From assembly GCA_949841365.1 (NCBI GenBank), contig CATKZI010000001.1:1-64000 (forward strand): a stretch of 64,000 bases of DNA, read 5' to 3'. Below the pieces are notes generated by a model that searched no databases, was not told the origin of the DNA, and saw only the letters and a list, made by a program, of their open reading frames with translations. The position numbers and the translations under genes were made by a program. Shown here in pieces: positions 52,020-60,928 of this stretch. The DNA is from an uncultured Candidatus Melainabacteria bacterium. Lineage in GTDB: Bacteria > Cyanobacteriota > Vampirovibrionia > Gastranaerophilales > Gastranaerophilaceae. Position 1 is the first letter of the stretch; each line of letters starts with the position of its first letter.

Positions 52020-53003
52020 ATGGAAGGGCAGATTTACAAAATTCATTCCGATTTTTATTACGTTGACACCGGCGTAAATACTTTCGAATGCAAGATTAGA
52101 GAAGTTTTAAAAAAACAGCGCGAACGAATTTTGGTCGGAGATTTTGTAGAATTTGAAAACGGTGTTATAACAAATATTATTCCGCGTAAAAATTTTATTA
52201 AACGCCCGAGTGTTGCAAATATTGACCAAATTATAATTGTTTCGGCATTGAAAGAGCCCGATTTGGATTTGCATCAATTGAACCGCTATATTGCACTTGC
52301 AAAATATTATAATATCCCTACAGTGCTTTGTTTTAACAAAGAAGATTTAAAATGGGACAAACATCTTTCAAATAAAATAAAAAATATTTATGAACCTTTA
52401 GGATATAAAATAGTTTATACATCAGCAACCGAACATAAAGGTATTAAAGCATTTGAAAAACTCCTTGACGGCAACACAAGTGTTCTTTGCGGAAATTCAG
52501 GTGTTGGCAAATCAAGCCTTGTGAATGCAATTAATCCAAATTTAAACTTAAAAACCAAACAGGTAAGCGAAAAAACACAGCGCGGAACTCATACAACGCG
52601 CCACTGTGAAATTATAAAAATCAATGATACCTCAAGAATTGTCGATACCCCGGGGTTCAGCAACGTAAGATTTGATTTTATTTTGCCTGCTGATGTTGAT
52701 TTGTTATTTTCCGACATTGCACAATTCAGAGATGAATGTAAATATTCAGACTGCTTACACATAAACGAGGACGGTTGTAACGTCCTTAAAAATATTAATA
52801 AAATTGACGATACTCGCTACGAAAGCTACCTCGCTTTTATTGATGAAGCAAAAGAGTACAAAGAACGCATTAAATATGAAGGCAAAAAGCAGGAGCACTC
52901 TAAAAAAATTGTTCACAACAAAGAGATTGCAAAAATCAGCGGTAAAAAACGCCAGAGTGCAAGAAACACATTAAAACAACAGATTATTAAGGAAATATAC
53001 TAA
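52020..53003 (+). CDS. rsgA: Ribosome small subunit-dependent GTPase A
   Basis: Checks late 30S assembly. OB-fold N-terminal domain (to about 70), circularly permuted GTPase with FNKEDLKW (G4 first), SATEHKG (G5), G1 GNSGVGKSSLVNAI, G3 VDTPGFS, then the zinc finger CKYSDCLHINEDGC. 327 residues with a Lys-rich tail. No Shine-Dalgarno before the ATG; TATGATAATATAAC lies just upstream, so the message may be leaderless. Confidence 0.96.
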   Translation: MEGQIYKIHSDFYYVDTGVNTFECKIREVLKKQRERILVGDFVEFENGVITNIIPRKNFIKRPSVANIDQIIIVSALKEPDLDLHQLNRYIALAKYYNIPTVLCFNKEDLKWDKHLSNKIKNIYEPLGYKIVYTSATEHKGIKAFEKLLDGNTSVLCGNSGVGKSSLVNAINPNLNLKTKQVSEKTQRGTHTTRHCEIIKINDTSRIVDTPGFSNVRFDFILPADVDLLFSDIAQFRDECKYSDCLHINEDGCNVLKNINKIDDTRYESYLAFIDEAKEYKERIKYEGKKQEHSKKIVHNKEIAKISGKKRQSARNTLKQQIIKEIY

Positions 53004-53051
53004 CAAAAAAATTAAAAAAGCTTCGACAGAATCTACAAAGAGGGTAAAAAC

Positions 53052-53984
53052 ATGAATAAATACATAGAAATTATCGACCAAAAACTTGATGAATTTATGC
53101 CGATTTGCTATCCGCAAAAAATTTTCAAGGCAATGAAATACACGGTAACCCTTCCGGGGAAAAGACTACGCCCCGTAATGTGCCTGGAAGCCTGCAGAAT
53201 GTTTGGGGGAAATATTGAAGATGCAATCCCGACAGCCTGCGCAATTGAAATGCTTCATGCTCAAACATTAATTCATGACGATTTACCTTGTATGGACAAC
53301 GATATGTACAGACGCGGAAAACTTACCAATCACATGGTTTTTGGCGAAGCTGAAGCTTTACTTGCAGGAGATGCTCTATTGACCTTTGCTCCGCAGGTAA
53401 TTTTAAACAATTCTCAAAAACTCGGAGCAGAAAAACTTATTAAAATTATGGAAGAATATTTCTTAAGAGCAGGCGCGCACGGGGTAATAGCAGGACAAGC
53501 TGTCGACATACAGAGTGAAAAGTTGTTGCAGAGGTCTACGTGCGTAGCACCAGGACAAGCAGTCGATATCGAAAGCGAAAAATTCGAAGTAACAGAAGAT
53601 GATGAACAGCTTCCCGGAATTTTAGATTACATACATACCCACAAAACTGCAGATTTATTCAAACTCGCATTGAGAACAGGAGCAATTATTGCTGATGCGA
53701 CAGATGAACAGCTTGAAGAAATTACAGAATTCGGTCAAACAATGGGAGTAGCATTCCAAATTGCAGACGACATACTCGATGTAACTTCAACATTTGAAGA
53801 AATGGGTAAAACGCTCGGTAAAGATGAAGCTGCCGGGAAACTTACTTACGTAAATCTTTACGGACTTGAAAAATCTAAAAAAGATTTGAATGAGCTTTTA
53901 GATAAATGTTTTGATATTCTAAAACGAAATAATTTGCAATCGGAAATTTTCGAACAAATTCTTAACAAAATCAGAATTTCTTAA
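53052..53984 (+). CDS. ispA: Polyprenyl (farnesyl/geranylgeranyl) diphosphate synthase with internal duplication
   Basis: Chain elongation of isoprenoids. First aspartate-rich motif HDDLPCMDND (75-84), KTVT-type lysines in PGKRLRP, second motif FQIADDILDVTSTFEEMGK, and the HTHKTADLF region. 310 residues. Between the two motifs the conserved GQAVDI(Q/E)SEK block appears twice, at 148-157 and 168-177, separated by LLQRSTCVAP; the family has one. The extra 60 bases contain a 17-base string also found at 40150. Frame is kept, so the enzyme may still be active. Confidence 0.93.
   Translation: MNKYIEIIDQKLDEFMPICYPQKIFKAMKYTVTLPGKRLRPVMCLEACRMFGGNIEDAIPTACAIEMLHAQTLIHDDLPCMDNDMYRRGKLTNHMVFGEAEALLAGDALLTFAPQVILNNSQKLGAEKLIKIMEEYFLRAGAHGVIAGQAVDIQSEKLLQRSTCVAPGQAVDIESEKFEVTEDDEQLPGILDYIHTHKTADLFKLALRTGAIIADATDEQLEEITEFGQTMGVAFQIADDILDVTSTFEEMGKTLGKDEAAGKLTYVNLYGLEKSKKDLNELLDKCFDILKRNNLQSEIFEQILNKIRIS
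53493..53582 (+). repeat. In-frame partial tandem duplication with inserted 17-base repeat
   Basis: GGACAAGC-T/A-GTCGA and what follows occur twice, 60 bases apart, diverged at several positions. GTCTACGTGCGTAGCAC (53534-53550), identical to 40150-40166, lies at the junction. Confidence 0.6.
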
Positions 53985-54036
53985 CATTTTGCCAAACACA
54001 GACTGTTATGTTATATTAAACAAAAAGAGGAATTAA

Positions 54037-54498
54037 ATGTTATCAATTATTAAAAACACAGGTTATGAAGTAATTTCAGCCGGAATATTATCAGCATTTT
54101 TTGCACAAGTTTTAAAATTTATTATCTTTACAATCCGTTCAAGAAAGATTAATTTTAAAATCTTTACAACTACAGGCGGTATGCCAAGTTCTCACTCTGC
54201 TGGTGTAATGGCAGTTTCTACAGCTGTCGGTATCCTTGAAGGGTTTTCGTCAGTAATGTTTGCGGTTGCAATCGGATATTCGTTAGTCACAATGTATGAT
54301 GCAACAGGCGTAAGACGTGCAGCGGGAAAAACTGCGGCATGCCTTAACAGAATGATGGATGATTTTTACAACCACGATGTTCAGGCTATTGGCGGAAAAC
54401 TTAAAGAGCTTTTGGGACATACTCCGTTAGAAGTTATTATGGGTGCAATATTCGGTATAGTATTTGCTTATTGCTACCATAATTATTTCTTAAATTAA
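54037..54498 (+). CDS. DUF212 / divergent PAP2-like membrane protein
   Basis: 153 residues, four or so membrane helices. Signature TTGGMPSSHSAGVMAVSTAV, with S-H as in acid phosphatase/haloperoxidase-type enzymes, and MYDATGVRRAAGKTAACLN. The family is widespread in cyanobacteria, Firmicutes and plastids; a lipid phosphatase role is inferred from the distant PAP2 likeness. It follows a polyprenyl diphosphate synthase, so an isoprenyl phosphate substrate is conceivable. Confidence 0.85.
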   Translation: MLSIIKNTGYEVISAGILSAFFAQVLKFIIFTIRSRKINFKIFTTTGGMPSSHSAGVMAVSTAVGILEGFSSVMFAVAIGYSLVTMYDATGVRRAAGKTAACLNRMMDDFYNHDVQAIGGKLKELLGHTPLEVIMGAIFGIVFAYCYHNYFLN

Positions 54499-54543
54499 CC
54501 TATTGCCTTTTTTTGTTATTCATGTAATAATGTGAGTGTTGTA

Positions 54544-54592
54544 AGGGCTTATGGGTTTTAACAATCCGTATCCGAAATTTAAACCCTTAGGG
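54544..54592 (+). other. Possible hairpin leader of the SNF2 gene
   Basis: AAGGGCTTATGGGTTT and AAACCCTTAGGG can pair around a loop of about 20 bases in the 54499-54612 gap. No T-run follows. Nothing else is seen in the gap. Confidence 0.3.
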
Positions 54593-54612
54593 AAAGAAAG
54601 AGATACTCATTA

Positions 54613-57600
54613 ATGAGTGCTAAACAGCAGGAATTTAATTACAAATTTATAAAAGAAAATGCAGGTGCGGGAAGTTGGCGCAGAGGCTATGAATACCACT
54701 TGAAAGATATGGTGTTTGATACTTATCCCGAGAAAAATTTTTACATGGGAAAAGTTAAAGGTAATTTCCAAGACCACTATAATACTGACCTGATTTTCAA
54801 AAAAAATAAGGTTGAAGCGCGTTGTAACTGTCCTTTGAAAGAGGAATGGTGCAAACACGCGGTTGCTGTCGCTTTAAAAGCAATTGATGAACATGCTTAT
54901 GAAGATTGGTTAGAAACAAAATTTGGCATGGAATTTGATTTTCCCGACGAAAACACTGCTCTGACAGAGCCGCCGCAGGGAAATTTCATATTCCATTTTA
55001 ATTCAAAACGTAAAGCAAACTTTTTCTCAATTTTGGTTCGTTCAAGAGAAACTGGCAAAGTCGTCAGACAGATTGAACCAATTTTGAGAGCTTTGATTGA
55101 AGCGCAAAAACAAGATAAAACTTTTGAACTTAATAACTCACAAAAAGTTGAAGTTGCAATTTTCCAACAGCTTTTGACAATATCAAGACAGGATAAAAAA
55201 GCTGGCTGGTACGATATCCCAATTACAAAATTTGGTCCGATGTTTACTCTTTTGTCCAAAGCTGATGAAGTTTTAGATGAAAAAACAAAAGAACGTTTAA
55301 AATTCACCGATGAAGAATGGAAACTTGTTTTAAATGTTAATACAGGCGCGCAGGGAACAATTCTTTTGTCGCTTGAGTGGAAACGTCCTGATAAAGATGA
55401 TGTTTATCCGCTTGAGGAAGTAAGATATTTTTCACGCCACCTGAAATGGGGAAGATACAAAAATCTTATTTTCCCGACAAATATTGCAATGAATTCGCTT
55501 CCGCAAAATATATTGAAATCGTCATTTACGGATTTGAAAGATGCTGACGGCGGTAAATTTATTTATGAAGAACTTCCAAAACTTCAAGAGATTATGGATG
55601 TTGAAATCGCAGATAACATCAGTCAACTTATGCTTACTGAACGTCCGCCTTTGAATGTTGTTACAATGGGTATTGATTACGACCAATCATTAAAAGCATC
55701 TCTTGAATTTGATTATGACGGGGTTGTAGTTCCGTATTCAAAATCTACGGCTGAAAAATCACCTTATATTACAATCAAAAAACAGGGTGAGGATTTGGTA
55801 TACTGGATTAAGAGAAATCCAAAACACGAACAGGAAGCGTATCAAATGCTTCTTGCCTGCAAATTCGTTCCAATGCAGACAAACAACCTTGCATTAGAAA
55901 AAGAAAACGCAATTGATTTCTATAATTATTATATTAAACAGGCAGGCGATGGTTGGAAGTTTGTTGAAAAAGACGATATGAACTTCTTTAAACTTATGGA
56001 TAATCCTTTTAAACTCTGTGCAAAAATAGGATTTTCCGAAGAATCTGAAGACAGTTTTGAAATATTCCTGTACGGTCAAGCCGGCGAAGAAACTATAGAA
56101 TTTGACGAGGTTTATGATACAATCCAAAGCGGTGAAAAATACAGCCGTATCAGAAGTTTGGGCTTTGTTGAATACCCTGCGCAGGATATTTATGCAATTA
56201 TGCGCGCATTTAACTCGTTTGATGTTTACAGAAACCAGGACAACAAATATATAGTTAAAACTTACCGTGCAGGTTTGATTAACGAGCTTAAAAACCTTAA
56301 TGTAGAACTTGTTTTGAGTGAAGAATTTGAAAACTTCTGGAAACAAATGTCAACATTCTCAACTTCAGAAGATTTGAAACTTCCCGAAGGTATAAATGCA
56401 GAATTCCGTGAATATCAGACAAAAGGTTTCGGTTGGCTGTGGTTTATGTATAAATACGGGCTTAACGGAATTCTGGCAGATGACATGGGACTTGGTAAAA
56501 CATTGCAGGCACTTGCGGTTATTCAAAAAGCCAAAGAAGAAGACGGTCCGATGCCGACACTTGTAATCTGTCCGACAACGGTTGTTTTTAACTGGGAATC
56601 GGAAATTCAAAAATTTGCACCGACATTAAGCTGTATGAAACTTTCGGGAGTTGAAAGAAAACAGTTCTTTAAAGAAATTCCGAACTACGATGTCGTAATC
56701 ACAAGTTACGCACTTGTCCGCCGTGACATTGCAAAACTTAAAGAATATAATTTCAGATATGTAATATTAGATGAATCTCAAAATATTAAAAACGCAATGT
56801 CACAGACTGCACAGGCTGTTAAAAAATTGCAGGCATCACATAAACTGGCACTTTCAGGTACTCCGATTGAAAACAAATTAGAGGAACTCTGGTCTGTATT
56901 TGATTTTCTTATGCCGGGATTTTTGTTCAGCGTTGCTGACTTCAATTCGCGCTATGTTAACCCGATTATGGAACGTCAGGATAAAACTGTTGAAAAACGT
57001 TTGAAACTGCAGATTTATCCGTTTATCCTGCGCCGTATGAAACGAGATGTTGCAAAAGATTTGCCTGATAAAGTTGAAAACATTGCATACTGCGAACTTA
57101 CAGACGAACAAAGAGATTTCTACCTTCAGGTTCTTGACAGCACAAAAGAAGAACTGTTCAAATCAATTGAACAAAACGGTCTAGAAAAAAGCAGATTATC
57201 AATTTTCTCGGCACTTTTACGTTTGCGTCAAATTTGCTGTCACCCACGTTTGTATGACAAAGAAAATGTCAAAAACATAATGAAATCAGGTAAATTTGAA
57301 AAACTTAAAGCAATGCTTGAAGAAATTATCGGCGAAGGTCACAGAATCTTGCTGTTCAGCCAGTTTGTAGATATGCTTGATTTAATAAAAGGTTGGTTAG
57401 AGCGCGAAGGTATACCTTATGAATATTTGACAGGTAAAACAAAAGACAGACAAGGTGCAGTTGAAAGATTTAATTCAACACCGTCTATACCTATTTTCTT
57501 AATCAGTTTGAAAGCGGGCGGAACAGGGCTGAACCTTACAGGCGCGGATTATGTAATCCATTACGATCCGTGGTGGAACCCTGCCGTTGAAGATCAGGCA

Positions 57601-57798
57601 ACTGACCGTGCTTACCGTATCGGACAGACCAAAAAAGTATTTGTATACAGACTTATCACAAAAAATACTGTTGAAGAAAAAATCCAAAAACTTAAAACCG
57701 TTAAGAGAAATTTGGTTGACAGTGTAATTTCAGTTGACAGAAACATTGTAAAATCGCTTACAATGGACGACATCAGAGAAATTTTCTCGGTAGACTAG
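54613..57798 (+). CDS. SNF2-family DNA-dependent ATPase with SWIM zinc finger
   Basis: 1061 residues. N-terminal SWIM finger C71-x-C73...C80-x-H82 (ARCNCPLKEEWCKHAV), a long SNF2-associated middle region, then the two-lobe motor: LADDMGLGKTLQALAV (Walker A near 622), LDESQNIKN (motif II), ALSGTPIENKLEELWSVFDF, and lobe 2 with LLFSQFVDMLDLIKGWL, LISLKAGGTGLNLT and TDRAYRIGQTKKVFVYR. Remodels protein-DNA or polymerase-DNA contacts, as RapA/HepA-type enzymes do. No partner gene is evident. Confidence 0.93.
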   Translation: MSAKQQEFNYKFIKENAGAGSWRRGYEYHLKDMVFDTYPEKNFYMGKVKGNFQDHYNTDLIFKKNKVEARCNCPLKEEWCKHAVAVALKAIDEHAYEDWLETKFGMEFDFPDENTALTEPPQGNFIFHFNSKRKANFFSILVRSRETGKVVRQIEPILRALIEAQKQDKTFELNNSQKVEVAIFQQLLTISRQDKKAGWYDIPITKFGPMFTLLSKADEVLDEKTKERLKFTDEEWKLVLNVNTGAQGTILLSLEWKRPDKDDVYPLEEVRYFSRHLKWGRYKNLIFPTNIAMNSLPQNILKSSFTDLKDADGGKFIYEELPKLQEIMDVEIADNISQLMLTERPPLNVVTMGIDYDQSLKASLEFDYDGVVVPYSKSTAEKSPYITIKKQGEDLVYWIKRNPKHEQEAYQMLLACKFVPMQTNNLALEKENAIDFYNYYIKQAGDGWKFVEKDDMNFFKLMDNPFKLCAKIGFSEESEDSFEIFLYGQAGEETIEFDEVYDTIQSGEKYSRIRSLGFVEYPAQDIYAIMRAFNSFDVYRNQDNKYIVKTYRAGLINELKNLNVELVLSEEFENFWKQMSTFSTSEDLKLPEGINAEFREYQTKGFGWLWFMYKYGLNGILADDMGLGKTLQALAVIQKAKEEDGPMPTLVICPTTVVFNWESEIQKFAPTLSCMKLSGVERKQFFKEIPNYDVVITSYALVRRDIAKLKEYNFRYVILDESQNIKNAMSQTAQAVKKLQASHKLALSGTPIENKLEELWSVFDFLMPGFLFSVADFNSRYVNPIMERQDKTVEKRLKLQIYPFILRRMKRDVAKDLPDKVENIAYCELTDEQRDFYLQVLDSTKEELFKSIEQNGLEKSRLSIFSALLRLRQICCHPRLYDKENVKNIMKSGKFEKLKAMLEEIIGEGHRILLFSQFVDMLDLIKGWLEREGIPYEYLTGKTKDRQGAVERFNSTPSIPIFLISLKAGGTGLNLTGADYVIHYDPWWNPAVEDQATDRAYRIGQTKKVFVYRLITKNTVEEKIQKLKTVKRNLVDSVISVDRNIVKSLTMDDIREIFSVD

Positions 57799-57858
57799 GC
57801 GACGAAGTCGCCTCCCACATTGGGTATTGGAATTAAAGTTCTGCTCCACAATTATACA

Positions 57859-57888
57859 AAAAAACCGCCTCTTTCGAAGCGGTTTTTT
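57859..57888. terminator. Bidirectional terminator between SNF2 gene and hup
   Basis: AAAAAACCGC, 10-base loop, GCGGTTTTTT: usable by both converging transcripts. A small GGCGAC-GAA-GTCGCC palindrome at 57798-57812 lies just before. Confidence 0.85.
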
Positions 57889-57906
57889 AATTCTTTCATC
57901 TGAAGC

Positions 57907-58185
57907 TTATTTTTTGTTAACAGCTTCTTTGAATTTTTTACCAGCTGAGAATGCAGGAACTGTTGTTGCAGGAATTTTCAATTCTTTGCCAGTTTGTGGG
58001 TTTCTGCCGATTCTTGCAGCTCTTTTTCTTGATTCGAATGTACCGAAACCAACTAAAGTAACTTTTTTACCTTTAGAAACTGTTTTTTGGATAGTTTCAA
58101 TTAAAGCACCCAATACTTCAGCAGCTTCTTTTTGAGTTACGTTAGATTTTTTTGCAATTTCTTGTACTAATTCTTCTTTGTTCAT
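57907..58185 (-). CDS. hup: HU family DNA-binding protein
   Basis: 92 residues: MNKEELVQEIAKKSNVTQKE, dimer core GALIETIQKTVSKGKKVTLVG, and the DNA-clasping arm GRNPQTGKELKIPATTVPAF with its conserved Pro. Compacts the nucleoid and helps recombination and replication. AAGGAG upstream of the ATG. Monocistronic with its own terminator. Confidence 0.97.
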   Translation of the reverse strand: MNKEELVQEIAKKSNVTQKEAAEVLGALIETIQKTVSKGKKVTLVGFGTFESRKRAARIGRNPQTGKELKIPATTVPAFSAGKKFKEAVNKK

Positions 58186-58331
58186 AATAAAACTCCTTCT
58201 CTCTTGTACATTACTTATTATAGCGGAAGATTTTTATATGGCAAGTGTTTTAACGTTTTTTAACATATTTTTGACCATAAAACATATAAATAGAGTAATT
58301 TCATGATATAATATCAGAGGAATTGGAGTAT

Positions 58332-59735
58332 ATGATGAAGGAAAGAATTCTTTTATTTATTATTGTTTTGGGGCTTGGAGTATTTATTTACATATTCCAA
58401 AGTTATTTTAATACTGTCTGGGGATTAGCGTTATTATGCACGTTCATGTTTATTTATGCTGTATTTATGAATTTGTCATATAAACTGCAAAAACGTAAAC
58501 TTGAAAAATTTCCTCAGGTAATAAACCCTGATTACAAGCCGTTTGTTACCGTAATGATTCCTGCTCATAACGAGGAAGGAGTTATCGGTGCAACTGTTCA
58601 GAATATTTTAAACATGGATTATGAGAACTTTGAAGTTATCGTAATTGATGACAGAAGCTCTGATAATACTGCATCTGTTATAAAAGATTTGGAACAAAAA
58701 TATGAAAAAGTTACGGCACTTATACGTCCGAAAGATGCGTTCCCGGGGAAATCTGCAGTATTAAACGATGCGTTAAAACTTGCAAAAGGCGAAGCTATTC
58801 TTGTATTTGATGCAGATGCAACAGTTGATCCTGATTTTTTGTCAAAACTTATTCCAAACCTTGAACCCAAAGATGTAGGTGCAGTTCAGGCAAGAAAAGT
58901 AATAAGAAATAAAAATACAAACCTTCTTACACGCTGTCAAAACAACGAATATACAATGGATGCACACTTACAGCTCGGCAGAGATTCTATCAAAGGCGCT
59001 GTTGAACTTCGAGGTAACGGCGAACTTATCAAGCGCGAGGCACTTGAGGATATCGGCGGTTGGAACAATTATACTATTGTTGACGATTTGGATATGTCAA
59101 CAAGACTTCATATCAAAGGTTGGGACGTACGCTTCTGCATTGATGCCGTTGTTTATGAAGAAGGTATTATCTATATCAAACCTCTTTACAGACAGCGCAG
59201 AAGATGGCTTGAAGGAACTATCAGGAGATATTTGGAATACTTTGATCAGGTTTTATTTTCAAGAAAAATGTCACTTCGCGCAAGCCTTGATATGACAGCA
59301 TATATTACACAATTTATTATGCCCGGTTGGTTTTTGATGGAAATTTTAATAAGAACATTCAAGGTTATTGCAAAAGATGCACCACCTCATATGCTTTATT
59401 CATCATTGGTTATAGGTTGTGTAATCGGTTTCGGATTTTTCCTCGGTGCAAGATATGCTTTAAGACGATATGATTATATGCCAAGACTTGATGCAATGTT
59501 TGAAGCTTTGGAAACCTCAATTTATTTACTTGTAATATGGTTCCCGCTTGTACTTTACATCTGCTTCAAAATCCTGTTTATGAAAAAAGATATGAACTGG
59601 GGTAAAACCGCTCACGGACTTGTTCAAGAGGAAGAAGCAAGTATTAAAGCGTTTATCAAAAAAGAATTAGAAAAAACTAAAGAAAAAACAAAAGAGTATG
59701 CAGAAAAAATTAAACAAATAAAGGAGAAAATATAA
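58332..59735 (+). CDS. Membrane-bound family 2 glycosyltransferase
   Basis: About 467 residues. Two N-terminal membrane helices (ILLFIIVLGLGVFIYIF, VWGLALLCTFMFIYAVFM), cytosolic GT-A domain with VTVMIPAHNEEGVIGATV, VIDDRSSDNT, FDADATVDPDFL (DxD), TIVDDLDMSTRL and the processive signature RQRRRWLEGTIRR, then three or more C-terminal helices. Layout is that of PgaC or cellulose/hyaluronan synthase-type enzymes that extrude a polysaccharide. The product cannot be read. ATG 58332 or 58335 follows GGAG. C-terminal Lys/Glu coiled tail. Adjacent to apt. Confidence 0.88.
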   Translation: MMKERILLFIIVLGLGVFIYIFQSYFNTVWGLALLCTFMFIYAVFMNLSYKLQKRKLEKFPQVINPDYKPFVTVMIPAHNEEGVIGATVQNILNMDYENFEVIVIDDRSSDNTASVIKDLEQKYEKVTALIRPKDAFPGKSAVLNDALKLAKGEAILVFDADATVDPDFLSKLIPNLEPKDVGAVQARKVIRNKNTNLLTRCQNNEYTMDAHLQLGRDSIKGAVELRGNGELIKREALEDIGGWNNYTIVDDLDMSTRLHIKGWDVRFCIDAVVYEEGIIYIKPLYRQRRRWLEGTIRRYLEYFDQVLFSRKMSLRASLDMTAYITQFIMPGWFLMEILIRTFKVIAKDAPPHMLYSSLVIGCVIGFGFFLGARYALRRYDYMPRLDAMFEALETSIYLLVIWFPLVLYICFKILFMKKDMNWGKTAHGLVQEEEASIKAFIKKELEKTKEKTKEYAEKIKQIKEKI

Positions 59736-60263
59736 ATGAACACACTGGTTGACGTAAAAAGCAAAATAAGAGATGTTGTAGATTTTCCAAAACCCGGAAT
59801 TGTTTTCCGCGATATCACAACAGCTCTGAAAGACCAAGAAACTTTAAAAGTTATGATTGATTATCTTTGTGACCAATTCAAAGATGTAAAAATTGATTAT
59901 ATCGCAGGTATTGAAAGCAGAGGTTTTATTTTTGGTATGCCGATGGCATATAAGCTGAATGCAGGCTTTGTACCTATCAGAAAACCAAACAAACTTCCTG
60001 CAGAAACATATTCTGAAGAATACGCTCTTGAATACGGCACAGATAAAATCGAAGTACATAAAGACGCATTCCCTGAAGGTGCAAATGTTCTAATCGTAGA
60101 TGATTTGCTTGCAACAGGCGGAACTGCAGAAGCTGCCTGCAAACTTGTTAAAAAGACAGGTGCAAACTTAGTTGGCATAGCTTTCCTAATCGAACTTGAA
60201 GATTTAAAAGGCAGAGAAAAACTTACAGATTCACCAAGAACGGTTTCAATGCTTAAATATTAA
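59736..60263 (+). CDS. apt: Adenine phosphoribosyltransferase
   Basis: Salvages adenine to AMP. KIRDVVDFPKPGIVFRDITT, AGIESRGFIFGMPMAYKL and the PRPP loop VLIVDDLLATGGTAEAAC are characteristic. 175 residues is normal. The ATG touches the stop of the glycosyltransferase gene, with AAAGGAG upstream. Confidence 0.97.
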   Translation: MNTLVDVKSKIRDVVDFPKPGIVFRDITTALKDQETLKVMIDYLCDQFKDVKIDYIAGIESRGFIFGMPMAYKLNAGFVPIRKPNKLPAETYSEEYALEYGTDKIEVHKDAFPEGANVLIVDDLLATGGTAEAACKLVKKTGANLVGIAFLIELEDLKGREKLTDSPRTVSMLKY

Positions 60264-60289
60264 AAAAGAGCCTTAAAGGCTCTTTTTTT
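60262..60289. terminator. Bidirectional terminator after apt
   Basis: AAAAAAGAGCC, loop TTAAA, GGCTCTTTTTTT; serves apt and the converging pilin-like gene ending at 60294. Confidence 0.92.
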
Positions 60290-60293
60290 ATTC

Positions 60294-60926
60294 TTATTCT
60301 TCAAAACCACCACCGATTTTATAATAATATGAACAGCTTATACCCGTTTCAAAACAATCCTTTTTAAGCTCTTTCATATCCAAATCAAAACCGAACGGTT
60401 CAATTTTTCCTCCGTCAAAAATACTTACCCCGTAAATATCTTTTCCCCAACGGTTTGGCGGTAAAATACCGTTAATATCAAACATCATTATAAAAAGTGC
60501 ATCATCGGCTTTTTCGGATTTTATGTCTTTAATACCGACAATTGACTTATTTTCAGCAAAATAAAAATCGTCAAAAAAGTAAGTTTGACCTTTATAAACT
60601 CTTGAACCGTTAATATACTTAGGTCTGTAATGTTTAGGACGATTATCAGTATTTATGCGCAAATAAGGTTTTACAAGCGCAAGCAAAATTGCTTCACGCT
60701 CCTCATGTGTTTTTGCCTTATTCATACTTCTGATAATATCGTCTGTAACATGCGCATTTATAACCGAAAACATATATTCAACACGATTGAATTTTTCATT
60801 CCATTTGGAAATAAACCCTGCTTGTCTTGTATTCTCAAAAGAAACAGGCATTACAAGGAGTAAAATTCCCGAAAGAACAAATAAAAATATTGAATATTCA
60901 AGTTTCAGGTAACGTTTTTTTGCCAT
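60294..60926 (-). CDS. Pilin-like protein with non-canonical N-terminus
   Basis: 210 residues. Basic start MAKKRYLKLE and one hydrophobic helix (YSIFLFVLSGILLLVMPVSF), then a globular domain whose late loop FDINGILPPNRWGKDIYGV matches the D-x-N-G...P-N-R-x-G-x-D loop of the pilins at 13144 and 22516. A Cys pair (CFETGISC) follows, as in other pilins. No FTLAEV cleavage motif is present, so it may be an uncleaved or minor pilin-type subunit. It starts two bases after the PHP gene, so it is the end of the rny-ymdB-PHP unit. Confidence 0.65.
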   Translation of the reverse strand: MAKKRYLKLEYSIFLFVLSGILLLVMPVSFENTRQAGFISKWNEKFNRVEYMFSVINAHVTDDIIRSMNKAKTHEEREAILLALVKPYLRINTDNRPKHYRPKYINGSRVYKGQTYFFDDFYFAENKSIVGIKDIKSEKADDALFIMMFDINGILPPNRWGKDIYGVSIFDGGKIEPFGFDLDMKELKKDCFETGISCSYYYKIGGGFEE

Positions 60927-60928
60927 AA

